Shown: piece after piece, positions 55,616 to 64,000 of the stretch
How the letters are laid out: each line of letters begins with the position of its first letter
Position numbering within the stretch: the first letter of the stretch is position 1
Source: Paraburkholderia gardini
GTDB lineage: Bacteria > Pseudomonadota > Gammaproteobacteria > Burkholderiales > Burkholderiaceae
Reading direction: 5' to 3'
Length of the DNA stretch: 64,000 nucleotides
NCBI RefSeq assembly: GCF_907164575.1
Contig: NZ_CAJQYY010000015.1
Location: 1 to 64,000 of the forward strand
The notes under the pieces: generated by a model
The model's database searches: none
Told to the model about the DNA's origin: nothing
The model's input: only the letters and a program-made list of their open reading frames with translations
Made by a program: the position numbers and the translations under genes

Positions 55616-57050
55616 TGACGCCGCTTCGCTGGAGAAGACGCAGCAGTGCCGTGCCCGGCTCGGTGCCGTCGAGATGCAGCGTATGCACGCCCACCCGCGC
55701 CGCTTCGAGATCGGTATTGAACTGCGCCGCCAGGCTGCCTTCGGTCCGCGCGAGATAGCCGTCGATACCGGTCGTATCGGTAGCGGGCATCAGGTTCACC
55801 AGTACCGACTGTTCCGCGGTACGCACCGGCCACATCACGTCGAGCGAACGGCGACGGCGCATCACGTGCTCGAACAGCGAATCGCCGGCTTCGTCGCGCG
55901 GGAACGCGAGCGCCACGAGCGAGGACGCGACGCCCGCCTCGCGCTGCAGGCGTGTCAGGCGCCCGAGGTCGAGCGCGAAATCGTACGGGCAGTCCGGCAC
56001 CGTATCGAGAATCCGCTGCACGAACGCCGAGTGTTCGACGCCGTCCGCGTAATAGCCGAGCAGCACGAGCAGCAGTTGCAGGTTGTCGAAGTTCAGCGAC
56101 AGGAACGGCATGCGCTTCACGACCAGCAGCGCGATCAGCTCGCCATCGGCGGACACGAGCGGCGCGCAGACGACGTAATGCGTATTCGTCACCGGCGTCT
56201 CCTCGCTCTTCAGATGCGCGATGGCGAGCGTATTGATCGCATGCGTGACGAGTTCGTCCTTTGGATCGAAGTCGAAGGCGTCGCCGATGCGCGCGGCCGC
56301 TTCAGTCGACAGACGTCCGCCATGCACCGGATAGAGCGCCGCGACTTCGACCTGGCAGGCCTGCGCGACGAATTCGAGCAGACCGTGCACGCCCGGCAGC
56401 GCCTCATCGCGCGCACCGGCGGATGCCGGAGCCTGTGCATCACGCGTCACCGAAAGACGGCGCAACTCGGTAATCGAATCGCGCAGCGTGGTGGGCTTCG
56501 ACAGCAGATCCTTTTCGAGCCGTTCGTGCGACAGGCGCAGCAGATAGTGGCTGTTCGTCAGCGCGACGAGCCGGTCGTTCAGATAATCGTTGAGCGCGGA
56601 CGCGCGCGCGGTGCGGCTGCCCCACGTATCGCCGAAGTGGCCGGTGACGATCGTTTCGATGAGGCCGCCCGAGAAGAACATGACGGGAAACGCGCCGCCG
56701 TGCGAATAGAACAGCGCCCAGTCGGCAAGCAGCAGTGCGCCCGCGAGCAGCCCGAGCAGCGTGCCATAGCGCAGCGCGACGACGAGCGCAGCGAGCCACA
56801 GCCACGGAAAGCCCGCGCCCAGCAGCAGCGGATCATGCGGATCGACCAGCCACGCGACACCGCACACGACGGCCATGAAGACGATCGACTCGACGATCGC
56901 GAACGGCCGCGCCACAGCAGGGGCCAGAAAACGGCGCACGCGTCCGAGGTTGCCAAACGGATTGGCGTTACGCGGTTTCGATGCGCCAGAGGCGGATTGC
57001 ACGGCGGCGGTATTCACGGCCTGTTCCTTATGACGTGTCGCGTTGCTCAT
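55608..57050 (-). CDS. pelD: Cyclic di-GMP receptor of Pel synthesis (PelD)
   Basis: A 480-residue inner-membrane protein. About four membrane segments lie at residues 45-140. A helical linker, a GAF domain (about 200-330) and a degenerate GGDEF domain (about 345-480) follow. The RxxD inhibitory-site motif needed for cyclic di-GMP binding in Pseudomonas PelD is present as RSLD in VMRRRRSLDVMWPVR, while no catalytic GGDEF motif is seen. It therefore should bind, not make, cyclic di-GMP and switch on the synthase. Start taken at 57050; the ATG at 57071 is possible. It lies 38 bp downstream of pelC. Confidence 0.93.
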   Translation of the reverse strand: MSNATRHKEQAVNTAAVQSASGASKPRNANPFGNLGRVRRFLAPAVARPFAIVESIVFMAVVCGVAWLVDPHDPLLLGAGFPWLWLAALVVALRYGTLLGLLAGALLLADWALFYSHGGAFPVMFFSGGLIETIVTGHFGDTWGSRTARASALNDYLNDRLVALTNSHYLLRLSHERLEKDLLSKPTTLRDSITELRRLSVTRDAQAPASAGARDEALPGVHGLLEFVAQACQVEVAALYPVHGGRLSTEAAARIGDAFDFDPKDELVTHAINTLAIAHLKSEETPVTNTHYVVCAPLVSADGELIALLVVKRMPFLSLNFDNLQLLLVLLGYYADGVEHSAFVQRILDTVPDCPYDFALDLGRLTRLQREAGVASSLVALAFPRDEAGDSLFEHVMRRRRSLDVMWPVRTAEQSVLVNLMPATDTTGIDGYLARTEGSLAAQFNTDLEAARVGVHTLHLDGTEPGTALLRLLQRSGVNV

Positions 57051-57088
57051 GGGCGGCTTGCTGCTGGCCATGGCTGAAAATGTCGAAC

Positions 57089-57640
57089 CTAGCGGCTCGC
57101 GCCCAGCGGCGAGAGCACCTTGCCGATCAGAACGGTCGCGACATCCGACAGGCCGGAACGGCTCCAGCCCGTACGCGTGCCGGTTGCGCTCCACACCACG
57201 CGGCCGGTCGATACGTCGAGCAGTTCGAAGGTGACGCCGACCGCCGGCTCGCCATCCACGCCGGCCTTGTAGCGCCATTCCTCGACCGCGCCCGTCAGCA
57301 CATATTTCACGTGCTGCGCGCGCGCCCAGTCGAGTTTCTTGCCGATGCTGTCGGCCTGCGCCGCGTCGAACATCGCGTTCGGGCTCGCGTCGGCCGGCGC
57401 CACGCGCACGTCCGTCAGGCCGCTGGCGCGCAGTGTGTTGGCGGCGATCGAACCGGCGCTGCGGCCGGCGTCGGGTGTTTCAGTGTAGTTGGCGATCGAC
57501 GCCACGGCCACCGTATCCGCTGCAGACAGCGCCGGCGCCGCCGTCTGTCTCACCGTGCCGCAGGCGGTCACGAGCAGAACAGATGCGGCCGCTGTCGCGC
57601 ACCACGTACCCAGACGGGCAAACCCCTTGATACCGATCAT
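57089..57640 (-). CDS. pelC: Pel outer-membrane lipoprotein PelC
   Basis: A 183-residue lipoprotein. The signal peptide ends in the lipobox VTAC (Cys27). The mature part contains the PelC/DUF799-like fold (DSIGKKLDWARAQHVKYVLT, FELLDVSTGRVVWSATGTRT). In Pseudomonas PelC forms a dodecameric ring under the outer membrane that funnels Pel towards PelB. Start at 57640 is supported by GAGGAGC upstream. The frame is open for 33 more codons without support. Confidence 0.93.
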   Translation of the reverse strand: MIGIKGFARLGTWCATAAASVLLVTACGTVRQTAAPALSAADTVAVASIANYTETPDAGRSAGSIAANTLRASGLTDVRVAPADASPNAMFDAAQADSIGKKLDWARAQHVKYVLTGAVEEWRYKAGVDGEPAVGVTFELLDVSTGRVVWSATGTRTGWSRSGLSDVATVLIGKVLSPLGASR

Positions 57641-57735
57641 GGAACAGCTCCTCAAATAACGTCGAAATTGTCTGCTAGCCGGGCGCGTGCCTGCGGCTGT
57701 CTGCCGCCTGGCTCGCCCCGATGGTACGAACTTCT

Positions 57736-60700
57736 TCAATAGAACCAGCTGTAACGCGCGCCTATTTCCGTCACTGGCGTACCGACCCTCGTCACGCGGT
57801 CATGCTCCAGGAACATCGAGAGATGATCGCCGCCGAACACGGTGCCCGCCACGCCGACACTCAGCTGCGGACCCCAGCCCTGAATCGAGTCGTGCAGGAT
57901 GCCGACGTCCATGAACGGACGCCAGCGGTGCGTGTACTGCTCGCGCAGATCGTTGCCGAAGCCGAAGTAAAGGCCGTACTGCGCGTACGTATCCGGAATG
58001 AACGCGCCGGCGAGCCCCGCCCCTGCCGGCACGATGCCCGAGATCAGCGCGTCCGGCTGGCCGCTTGCGCCATAGCTGCCGCGCGTGCCGACGAGCCGCA
58101 GCGTGAAGTCCGGATATACGGTGTGAAAGCGGTACGCGATTTCGCCGTTCGACAGGATGCCGCTGCCCAGATACGCGCGGGCCTGGCTATAGAAACGGTC
58201 CGCCTCGACGGTGCCCGATATCTGGATGCGTTCGGTCACGCGATACGTGAGCCCGGCGATCAGGTTGTCCTTCATGCCGCCGACCTGCAAGGTTTGCGTC
58301 TCCGTCGCCGTTTCGTTGCGGCCCGCGTGCGCGCTCAGCGTCAGCGGCGAATTGCGGCCGGTTTCGCCGTCGAGCGCGAGCGTGTAGAAGCTGTCGAGCG
58401 CCTCGCGGCGGCCCGCCGTCACCATCAACGCGGAATCGAGCGTCTGGCGCCGGGCGAAGAACTCGAACGAGCGGTCCACCGACGGCACGTTGATGAGCTG
58501 CGTCTCGTCCGTCGAATGCTGGAAGCGCTGGATGCCCGTCACGCCGACCATGTAACGCTCGGCGATCTTGCGGCTCCCCGACAGCGTCTGCTCGATGTAG
58601 TCGAGCGGATGCTCGACATAACTCGTCACGCTCGCGTCGATCGACTGCGGCCAGTCCAGCGCCGTCTCGACGACACGCGTATGCAGGTCGGTGTTGTCCG
58701 GCGCGCCTTCGAGCCCTCTGAACGCGAGCCGTTGCGCCGCATCGGGCCGGTCGACCGCGCTCAGCGCATCGATGCGGTTGTCGATCGGCAGCCGGCCGCC
58801 TTCGCGGTCGAGCACCTGATTCATCGTCGTCGTATCGCCGTCGGCGAGCGCGATCGCGAGTTGCGCATCGCCCGGCTGCAACAGCCGGCTCGCGTACTGT
58901 CGCGCCAGCCAGCGCTTCGCGAGCGGCAACGATTCGGTCGACAGCGCCCACGCCACCGCGACGTCCTTCGCCACTGCCGATTTCAGGCGGCCATCGTCGC
59001 GTGCGACGGCATCCTTCGATGCCACAGGCGGCAGGCCGTGCACATCGCCGAGCAGCGAGCGGCGTTCGAGCGGCGTTTTCTGACGGCTCGGGTCTTTCGC
59101 GAACAGGCTGTCGAGCAATGCCTTCGACACGTCGCCGTTCTCGAAGATCGTCGCAAGCGTCACAGTCTGGCCGGCGAGCTGTTCGCGGGTGTCCGCGTCA
59201 CGGCCGGCGCGACGCTTCAGCGCCGCACTCGCGCCGCGACCACGCGTGGCGACCGCCTGCTCCTCGTTCTGCATCTGCACCCACACCTTGCGGCGGATCG
59301 ACCACGCGAGATCCGGGCGGCCGGCCGCTTCCTGCGCGTCGGCATAAGCGAGCAGCCAGAGCGGATCGCGCGACATCGTGGCCGCTTCCAGCCGCAGATA
59401 GCCGAGCGCGGCAACCGGCCGGTCCAGACGCAGTTCGGCAGCCGCATACGGCTCCCACAGCGACGATGTGCGTTGCGCCGAGTCGCGCCACGTCGCGAGC
59501 GCCGCGCGCAGTTCGCTGTCGGTGCCATAGTCGACGAGCATCCACAGGAGCGCGGTGCGCAGGTCATTGGGCGCGCCCGGCAGCTTCATCGCGTGTTGCA
59601 GGTCGTGCAACGCGTCGAACGGCCGGTCGGTCAGGCGATAGTATTCGGCGCGTGCGCCGAGGAAACCCGGGTCCGCTTCGGCCGCCGCCAGTTGTGCCGG
59701 CGTCAGGCTCGCGAGCAGTGCGCGGACACGCTCGGGCGCCTGCGCTTCCGTGTAGTAGTAGAGCGCGTTCTGCAACGCGCGCGGCGTGCCGTCATGGCGG
59801 TACTGCAATTCCGACGTACGCGCGGCGTCGATCGGCCACGGGTCGTAGAAGTACGTCATGTCGCCGAGATCTTCGGGGGTGGCGACACCTGCCGCAAGCA
59901 GATGCGCGTAGCCATCGTTGGCCGCCGTGTCCTGTTGCAGCAGACGCGCGAGTTGCGCGTAGTTGCGCCAGAACGCCTCGTCGTCGTTTTTCGCGCCATT
60001 GCGTGCCTTCTGCAATGCATCGAAAGCGCCCTTGTAGTCGCCGTGGCGATACAGCAGGCTCGCCGTGCGCAGCGCGTACGTCGCGTTGCCCGGGCTGCGC
60101 ATCTGCATCCTGTGATAGATCGCGAGCGCCGCATCGTCCTTGCCGGCCCGCTCGCTCAACGTGCCCATGCGGTCGTCGATCGCCTCGCCCTGCGTCCCGC
60201 GAGGCAGCGCGGCGAGGAACGCGAGTGCTTCGTCGGGCAGACCGAGGCGCTCGTAAGTCGCGACCACGTCGTCGACGAGCTTCAGGTTGTCCGGATTCGC
60301 CCGCGACGCATGCGTGAGCGCGGCGAGCCAGGCGTGATCGTCGTCCAGCATCGGCGCGATGCGCAGCACGTTGGCCCACGCCGCCGGATCGTTCGACATC
60401 TCCGCGTAGGCAAGCCATGACTTCAGCGCAAGCGGCGATGCATTGTTCCACTCGGCGATCTGCGCGAGGCGCTTGAGCCAGACGGCGGAATGCGGGTCTT
60501 TCGCGACCTGTTCCGACGCGATCTTCTGCGCGCTGGCAAGGTCGCCGGCTTCGACAAACGACTGGAACACAAGGCCGGCTACGTCGCCGTTAGCCGCGCT
60601 GTTCGCCGCGGGAGCCGATTTTGTGCCCGCGGGGTTGCCCGTTTTCGCACCTGAAGCGGCTGGCACATTCGCGGCCGGCGTCGTCGCCGCCACGCGTTGC

Positions 60701-61710
60701 ACATGCACCGTGCCCCACCCTCGCGTGCCGGCAGCGAAGCGCCGGTGCGTGTAGCCATTCGCCTGTGGGCCGTCCATATACGCGTACGGCGTTTGCGGCC
60801 CGGCGGCCGTCGCGCGACGTGCCGGCCTGAACGACGCGTAACGGAGCATCGCGCGTGCTTCCGGCTGCACCGCTGCAAAACGTGCCAGCGCGGTCGCGTA
60901 GCGGCGCTCGAGATCCGGCCGGTTCGCGGCCCGCGCGAGGTTCAGCAGGACGATCAGCGTTTCCTTGTCTTCGGCCAGCACGCCGGCGTGCTGATCGGCG
61001 GCGGCGAGCGCCTCGTTCAGCATGTTGCCCGACTGCAGCGCGCGAATGCCGGCGAGAAAATCGCGGCGCTGCGCGTCGAGCGTCGTCGCCGCATCCTGCT
61101 CGCGGAACCACGCGGCGGCGGCGTGCGGATAGTCGCCGGTAAAGAGCGCGTAGCGCGACGCCTGCGTGTTCCATTGCGTGTGACGCGCCGGGTCCTGCGC
61201 GGCGAGACGTTCATATAGCTGCATCGCCAGTTGCGGCGCATCGGCGGCCGCCGCGCGCTGCGCGAGCATCTGCAGGTCGGGCGTCGGCCACGCAAGGCTC
61301 GCGACGGCCGCGAACTGCGCGCGCAGCTTCGCCGAAGCCGCGGCGCGAAGCGGATCGCTCGCCGGAATCGCGAACGTCTGCTGTTCGGCGACCGACAGCC
61401 GCAACAGGAGCGCCTTGCGACGCATCGGCTCGCTGTTCAGCGCGTCCATGCGCTGCGCGATATGCAGTGCATCGTCGAGACGGCCGAGGCGTGCATACTG
61501 CTCGCCCAGCAGCGCAAGAAATTCCGGACTCGTGGGTTTCGCACGCAGCCAGGCTTCGAGATACGCGACGCTCAGCTCGCTCGGCGCGGCGCTGAACATC
61601 ATGCGTTCGCGCACGCCGCCGCGCGGCCACGCCGCGTAGAAGATCAGCAGCACGACGGCGGCGAGCAGCGTCACGAGCCACGGCGAGGCGATACGGGGAC
61701 GCTGGTTCAT
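57736..61710 (-). CDS. pelB: Pel outer-membrane export porin and TPR scaffold (PelB)
   Basis: A 1324-residue protein, longer than Pseudomonas PelB (about 1193). An N-terminal membrane anchor (WLVTLLAAVVLLIFYAAW) is followed by many TPR repeats through about residue 900. A C-terminal 16-stranded type beta-barrel (about 1000-1324) ends in the aromatic RYSWFY expected of outer-membrane barrels. The TPR region binds PelA and the barrel exports the polymer. An Ala/Gly-rich insert near residues 340-385 may explain part of the extra length. The start at 61710 is 1 bp past the pelA stop. The longer open frame into pelA was rejected. Confidence 0.95.
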   Translation of the reverse strand: MNQRPRIASPWLVTLLAAVVLLIFYAAWPRGGVRERMMFSAAPSELSVAYLEAWLRAKPTSPEFLALLGEQYARLGRLDDALHIAQRMDALNSEPMRRKALLLRLSVAEQQTFAIPASDPLRAAASAKLRAQFAAVASLAWPTPDLQMLAQRAAAADAPQLAMQLYERLAAQDPARHTQWNTQASRYALFTGDYPHAAAAWFREQDAATTLDAQRRDFLAGIRALQSGNMLNEALAAADQHAGVLAEDKETLIVLLNLARAANRPDLERRYATALARFAAVQPEARAMLRYASFRPARRATAAGPQTPYAYMDGPQANGYTHRRFAAGTRGWGTVHVQRVAATTPAANVPAASGAKTGNPAGTKSAPAANSAANGDVAGLVFQSFVEAGDLASAQKIASEQVAKDPHSAVWLKRLAQIAEWNNASPLALKSWLAYAEMSNDPAAWANVLRIAPMLDDDHAWLAALTHASRANPDNLKLVDDVVATYERLGLPDEALAFLAALPRGTQGEAIDDRMGTLSERAGKDDAALAIYHRMQMRSPGNATYALRTASLLYRHGDYKGAFDALQKARNGAKNDDEAFWRNYAQLARLLQQDTAANDGYAHLLAAGVATPEDLGDMTYFYDPWPIDAARTSELQYRHDGTPRALQNALYYYTEAQAPERVRALLASLTPAQLAAAEADPGFLGARAEYYRLTDRPFDALHDLQHAMKLPGAPNDLRTALLWMLVDYGTDSELRAALATWRDSAQRTSSLWEPYAAAELRLDRPVAALGYLRLEAATMSRDPLWLLAYADAQEAAGRPDLAWSIRRKVWVQMQNEEQAVATRGRGASAALKRRAGRDADTREQLAGQTVTLATIFENGDVSKALLDSLFAKDPSRQKTPLERRSLLGDVHGLPPVASKDAVARDDGRLKSAVAKDVAVAWALSTESLPLAKRWLARQYASRLLQPGDAQLAIALADGDTTTMNQVLDREGGRLPIDNRIDALSAVDRPDAAQRLAFRGLEGAPDNTDLHTRVVETALDWPQSIDASVTSYVEHPLDYIEQTLSGSRKIAERYMVGVTGIQRFQHSTDETQLINVPSVDRSFEFFARRQTLDSALMVTAGRREALDSFYTLALDGETGRNSPLTLSAHAGRNETATETQTLQVGGMKDNLIAGLTYRVTERIQISGTVEADRFYSQARAYLGSGILSNGEIAYRFHTVYPDFTLRLVGTRGSYGASGQPDALISGIVPAGAGLAGAFIPDTYAQYGLYFGFGNDLREQYTHRWRPFMDVGILHDSIQGWGPQLSVGVAGTVFGGDHLSMFLEHDRVTRVGTPVTEIGARYSWFY

Positions 61711-61711
61711 G

Positions 61712-64000
61712 TTAGCGGCCACAGGCAACCTCGACTGACTGGTAGGCCACCGCCGCTCCGGCAACGCCCTGCGTGTCGAAACGCAGCGCGTTGCCGTCGC
61801 GATGCGCCGCAACCGCGCGACCGTCGACGCTCACGCGACACGTCTGCGCATTCGCCAGCTTCACGAACGGCTGGTAGTAGCCGCCAAAGTCGAAACGCAT
61901 GCCGTCCGGCGTGCGCTCGAAGCGGCGCACGAAGCCGTTTGCCTCGGCGATGTACGGCAGTGTCGCGCTGGTTGTGTTTGCCGCTGCGGCAGCGAACGAA
62001 ACCTGCGCGTTGCCGTTGTCGATATGGATATACGTGCCGTCCGGGCCGGGTGCGAAGCCCGTCACGCCAGGAGAGGCATCGAGCACTGGCGGCTGCGTCT
62101 TCGGCCAGTGCAGTTCACGCACCTCGCCGTTGCCGCGCACGACCCAGTCGGCGCCGTCGCGTCCCACGCCGCGCGCCACGGCGAACGAGCGCCAGTCGAG
62201 CACCTTGCGGATGTAGTCGGTAACATGCACTGGCAACACCGGTTGCTTCAGCACCGTCGAGAAGATCTGGTCCAGTGCGTGCAGCGAAGCGACCTTGGTG
62301 CCGCTGTACATGTGGTAGTACACATCGATCGGCTTGAAGCGGCGTGGTTTATCGGTCATGTCGAACGTTTCGAGCACGCGTGTGAAACCGTAGAACGGCC
62401 CGAGCCATTCGTTCGTGTAGACGTTCTCATCCTGGTTCGGCGCGTAGACCTGATAGGCGCCCGGCCCCTTGTCGACGCCAATCGGCGCGATGTTGGTCCA
62501 GCTGTTGTCCGTCTTCGTGATGACGGTGTCGCCGCCGTTGAAGTTGTAGACGCCCGCCTGATACACCTTGCGCACCACGATGCCCGGCGGCTGGCAGTCG
62601 CCCGACCATTGCAGCACCACCGTCTTCTTGCCCGGCGGAGCGAGGCGCTCGTTGATGTAGTCGATCGAACCGGTGATTTCGCGGTCGATGTTGAACGTGT
62701 AGCCAGGAATGTTCAGCGAGAACGCCGCGTCACCACCGCCACGGTCGGCGCGCCGCTCGCCCTTGTCGTCGACGTTGTCCCATTCGAACGGATGCGAATA
62801 CGTGTGCGTGCCGATCTCGACATACGGCAGCGCGAACATCTTGCGTGCGATTTCCTCGAGACGCGGCGAGATATCCGGATGCAGGCCCTTCATGCCGACC
62901 TCGCCCTCGATCACGGAGAGCGTCATCGGCACCTTGTAGCGCGTGAAGATCTGCTGGTAAAGCGCCTCGCCCGAAAAGTCGGCACCGGGAAATTCGGCAC
63001 GCGACGCGAAGCCGTCACCGTCCACGTGGGTCATGAAGAGGCGCCGGCCGTTTTCGGTCGTCACGCTCGGCGACGGCATCGTCTGCAGACGCAGCGCGGC
63101 CGTGAGAAATTTGATCGGCTCGATCGCCCAGCGCTCCTGATCGACGCCGAGGAGCGATGCCACCGTGTACGGGTTCAACGCATAGCCGCCCCACGGCGTG
63201 ATCGCGACCTGATCGAGCAGTTCGCCGTTAGCCGACACGCGCAGCAGCGAGCGGCTCTTCGACCCGACGCGCACGCCGAGCAGATCGCGCGCATCCGGCT
63301 TCGGATTCGTTTCGAAGCCGATCATCGGATCCTGCGAGACGATGCTCACCGGCGCGGCCGGCGTACCCGGCACGGCTTCGAGATCGAGGGCTGCGCCGCC
63401 GTCTTCCGCGGCGTCGAAACCGAACTGGCCGAGAAACACGATCGGCACGTGATCGGCGATGCGACCCGCGACCCAGCGGCGCAACTGCTCCGCATCGGGC
63501 ACCGCGTCACGCTGAAACCACGCGACGATGCCCGCATAACGGTCCGGCGTGATGCCGGAAGGCAGCGCGGAATCGAAGTCCGCGTACTCGACGTCGTAGC
63601 CGAGATAGTTGAGCGGCGTCGCGAGATCGCGCACGCCGGCGGTGCCATCGAGCGGCTCTTTGGTGTCGCGATCCTGCAGCACGAGAATCCTGCGCGGCAG
63701 CACTTCGATCGCACCGATGCCGACGACGTCGCGGGCGGCGTCCGTCACATACGGCACCATGCCGGCCGCAACCACTTTCGCCGCGGTCGCGCGCGCGCAA
63801 TCGCGATCGTTGCCCGCACAGTATTCGAGCGAGACGACCGGCACGCCGGTCTGCTGCGTGAACGCGCGGGCAGCCGCGATGCGGCTTTCGCGCTGCGCGT
63901 CGGGCACGTCGACCATCTGCATGCGGGTTTCGTCGAAACCGCGCACGAGCGGATCGCCCACGACCGCGTACAGTGCCTTTGCGTGCGGCTGGGCAGCCTG
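61712..64000 (-). CDS. pelA: Pel deacetylase/hydrolase PelA, 5' end beyond the window
   Basis: The last 762 codons of pelA; the frame stays open to base 64000. The visible N-terminal part is the end of the glycoside-hydrolase domain (VPVVSLEYCAGNDRDCARAT). A central reductase-like region follows, then the CE-type deacetylase domain with THVDGDGFASRAEFPG (Asp pair) and the metal-binding EIGTHTYSHPFEWDN, and a C-terminal beta-sandwich. It partially deacetylates periplasmic Pel before export by PelB. At the position of the catalytic Glu in the stand-alone homologue, PelA reads VVGDPLVRG, with Asp encoded at 63953-63955, so the hydrolase site may be altered. First gene of the operon within view. 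Confidence 0.95.
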   Translation of the reverse strand, partial: QAAQPHAKALYAVVGDPLVRGFDETRMQMVDVPDAQRESRIAAARAFTQQTGVPVVSLEYCAGNDRDCARATAAKVVAAGMVPYVTDAARDVVGIGAIEVLPRRILVLQDRDTKEPLDGTAGVRDLATPLNYLGYDVEYADFDSALPSGITPDRYAGIVAWFQRDAVPDAEQLRRWVAGRIADHVPIVFLGQFGFDAAEDGGAALDLEAVPGTPAAPVSIVSQDPMIGFETNPKPDARDLLGVRVGSKSRSLLRVSANGELLDQVAITPWGGYALNPYTVASLLGVDQERWAIEPIKFLTAALRLQTMPSPSVTTENGRRLFMTHVDGDGFASRAEFPGADFSGEALYQQIFTRYKVPMTLSVIEGEVGMKGLHPDISPRLEEIARKMFALPYVEIGTHTYSHPFEWDNVDDKGERRADRGGGDAAFSLNIPGYTFNIDREITGSIDYINERLAPPGKKTVVLQWSGDCQPPGIVVRKVYQAGVYNFNGGDTVITKTDNSWTNIAPIGVDKGPGAYQVYAPNQDENVYTNEWLGPFYGFTRVLETFDMTDKPRRFKPIDVYYHMYSGTKVASLHALDQIFSTVLKQPVLPVHVTDYIRKVLDWRSFAVARGVGRDGADWVVRGNGEVRELHWPKTQPPVLDASPGVTGFAPGPDGTYIHIDNGNAQVSFAAAAANTTSATLPYIAEANGFVRRFERTPDGMRFDFGGYYQPFVKLANAQTCRVSVDGRAVAAHRDGNALRFDTQGVAGAAVAYQSVEVACGR

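Noticed and set aside
57721..60420. Open plus-strand frame of 899 codons opposite pelB
   Set aside because: Shadow of pelB. The composition is Arg/Ala-rich with no recognisable fold.
1..64000. CRISPR array, tRNA or rRNA genes, prophage or insertion sequences
   Set aside because: No regularly spaced repeats, no tRNA T-arm signature in gaps, and no transposase or phage structural protein frames were seen. The group II intron fragment at the left edge is the only mobile signature.

Overview
The window is high-GC chromosomal DNA of a Burkholderiaceae bacterium, most likely Paraburkholderia, Caballeronia or a close relative. This rests on the base composition, an aru-type arginine succinyltransferase operon with two transferase subunits, a hut cluster of the HutF/HutG type and a complete pel exopolysaccharide operon. 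It reads as core metabolic and envelope genes with little mobile DNA. I saw no tRNA, rRNA, CRISPR array, prophage or insertion sequence. The one mobile signature is at the extreme left edge, where bases 76 to 1 on the minus strand look like the 5' end of a group II intron lying directly behind a rho-independent terminator.

0.1-14.3 kb: a degenerate EAL-HDOD signalling protein, a basic amino-acid binding protein and a glutathione S-transferase. An arginine catabolism locus follows on the minus strand, in transcription order aotQ-aotM-aotP-argR-astC-aruF-astA-astD-astB-astE. The layout parallels the Pseudomonas aot-argR-aru region, but the periplasmic binding protein gene is not next to its permeases. 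The likely candidate lies beyond astE.

14.6-32.8 kb: mixed single genes. These are a methyltransferase, a patatin-like lipase, a BamE-like lipoprotein, a roughly 0.9 kb gene-free gap with RNA-like hairpins, a luciferase-like oxidoreductase, an alpha/beta hydrolase, glgC-glgA, pdxY, a solitary branched-chain amino-acid binding protein, a DUF3857/transglutaminase protein coupled to an AraC regulator, a class Ic aspartate aminotransferase divergent from a LysR regulator, and an unknown putative HTH protein.

33.1-41.7 kb: the histidine utilisation cluster hutH-hutC-hutU-hutD-hutI-hutF-hutG on the minus strand. HutH, HutU and HutI take histidine to formiminoglutamate. HutF and HutG then release ammonia and formate to give glutamate. 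Three HutC-box-like palindromes lie upstream of hutH, and a strong intrinsic terminator sits inside the cluster between hutD and hutI.

41.7-50.5 kb: an SDR-family epimerase/dehydratase, a small membrane protein, an ArsR-SRPBCC-DUF899 module with a perfect 26-bp dyad at the arsR start, an NCS2 purine permease with a strong terminator, a PRC-barrel lipoprotein coupled to an MFS transporter, and the divergent argP/argO regulator and exporter pair.

50.6-64.0 kb: the pel operon on the minus strand, pelA (5' end outside the window)-pelB-pelC-pelD-pelE-pelF-pelG. It is followed by a separate secreted protein that is a paralogue of the PelA glycoside-hydrolase domain. By eye, PelA has Asp where this extra protein has the expected catalytic Glu, so the extra gene may supply the Pel hydrolase activity. 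That is the most interesting observation in the window.
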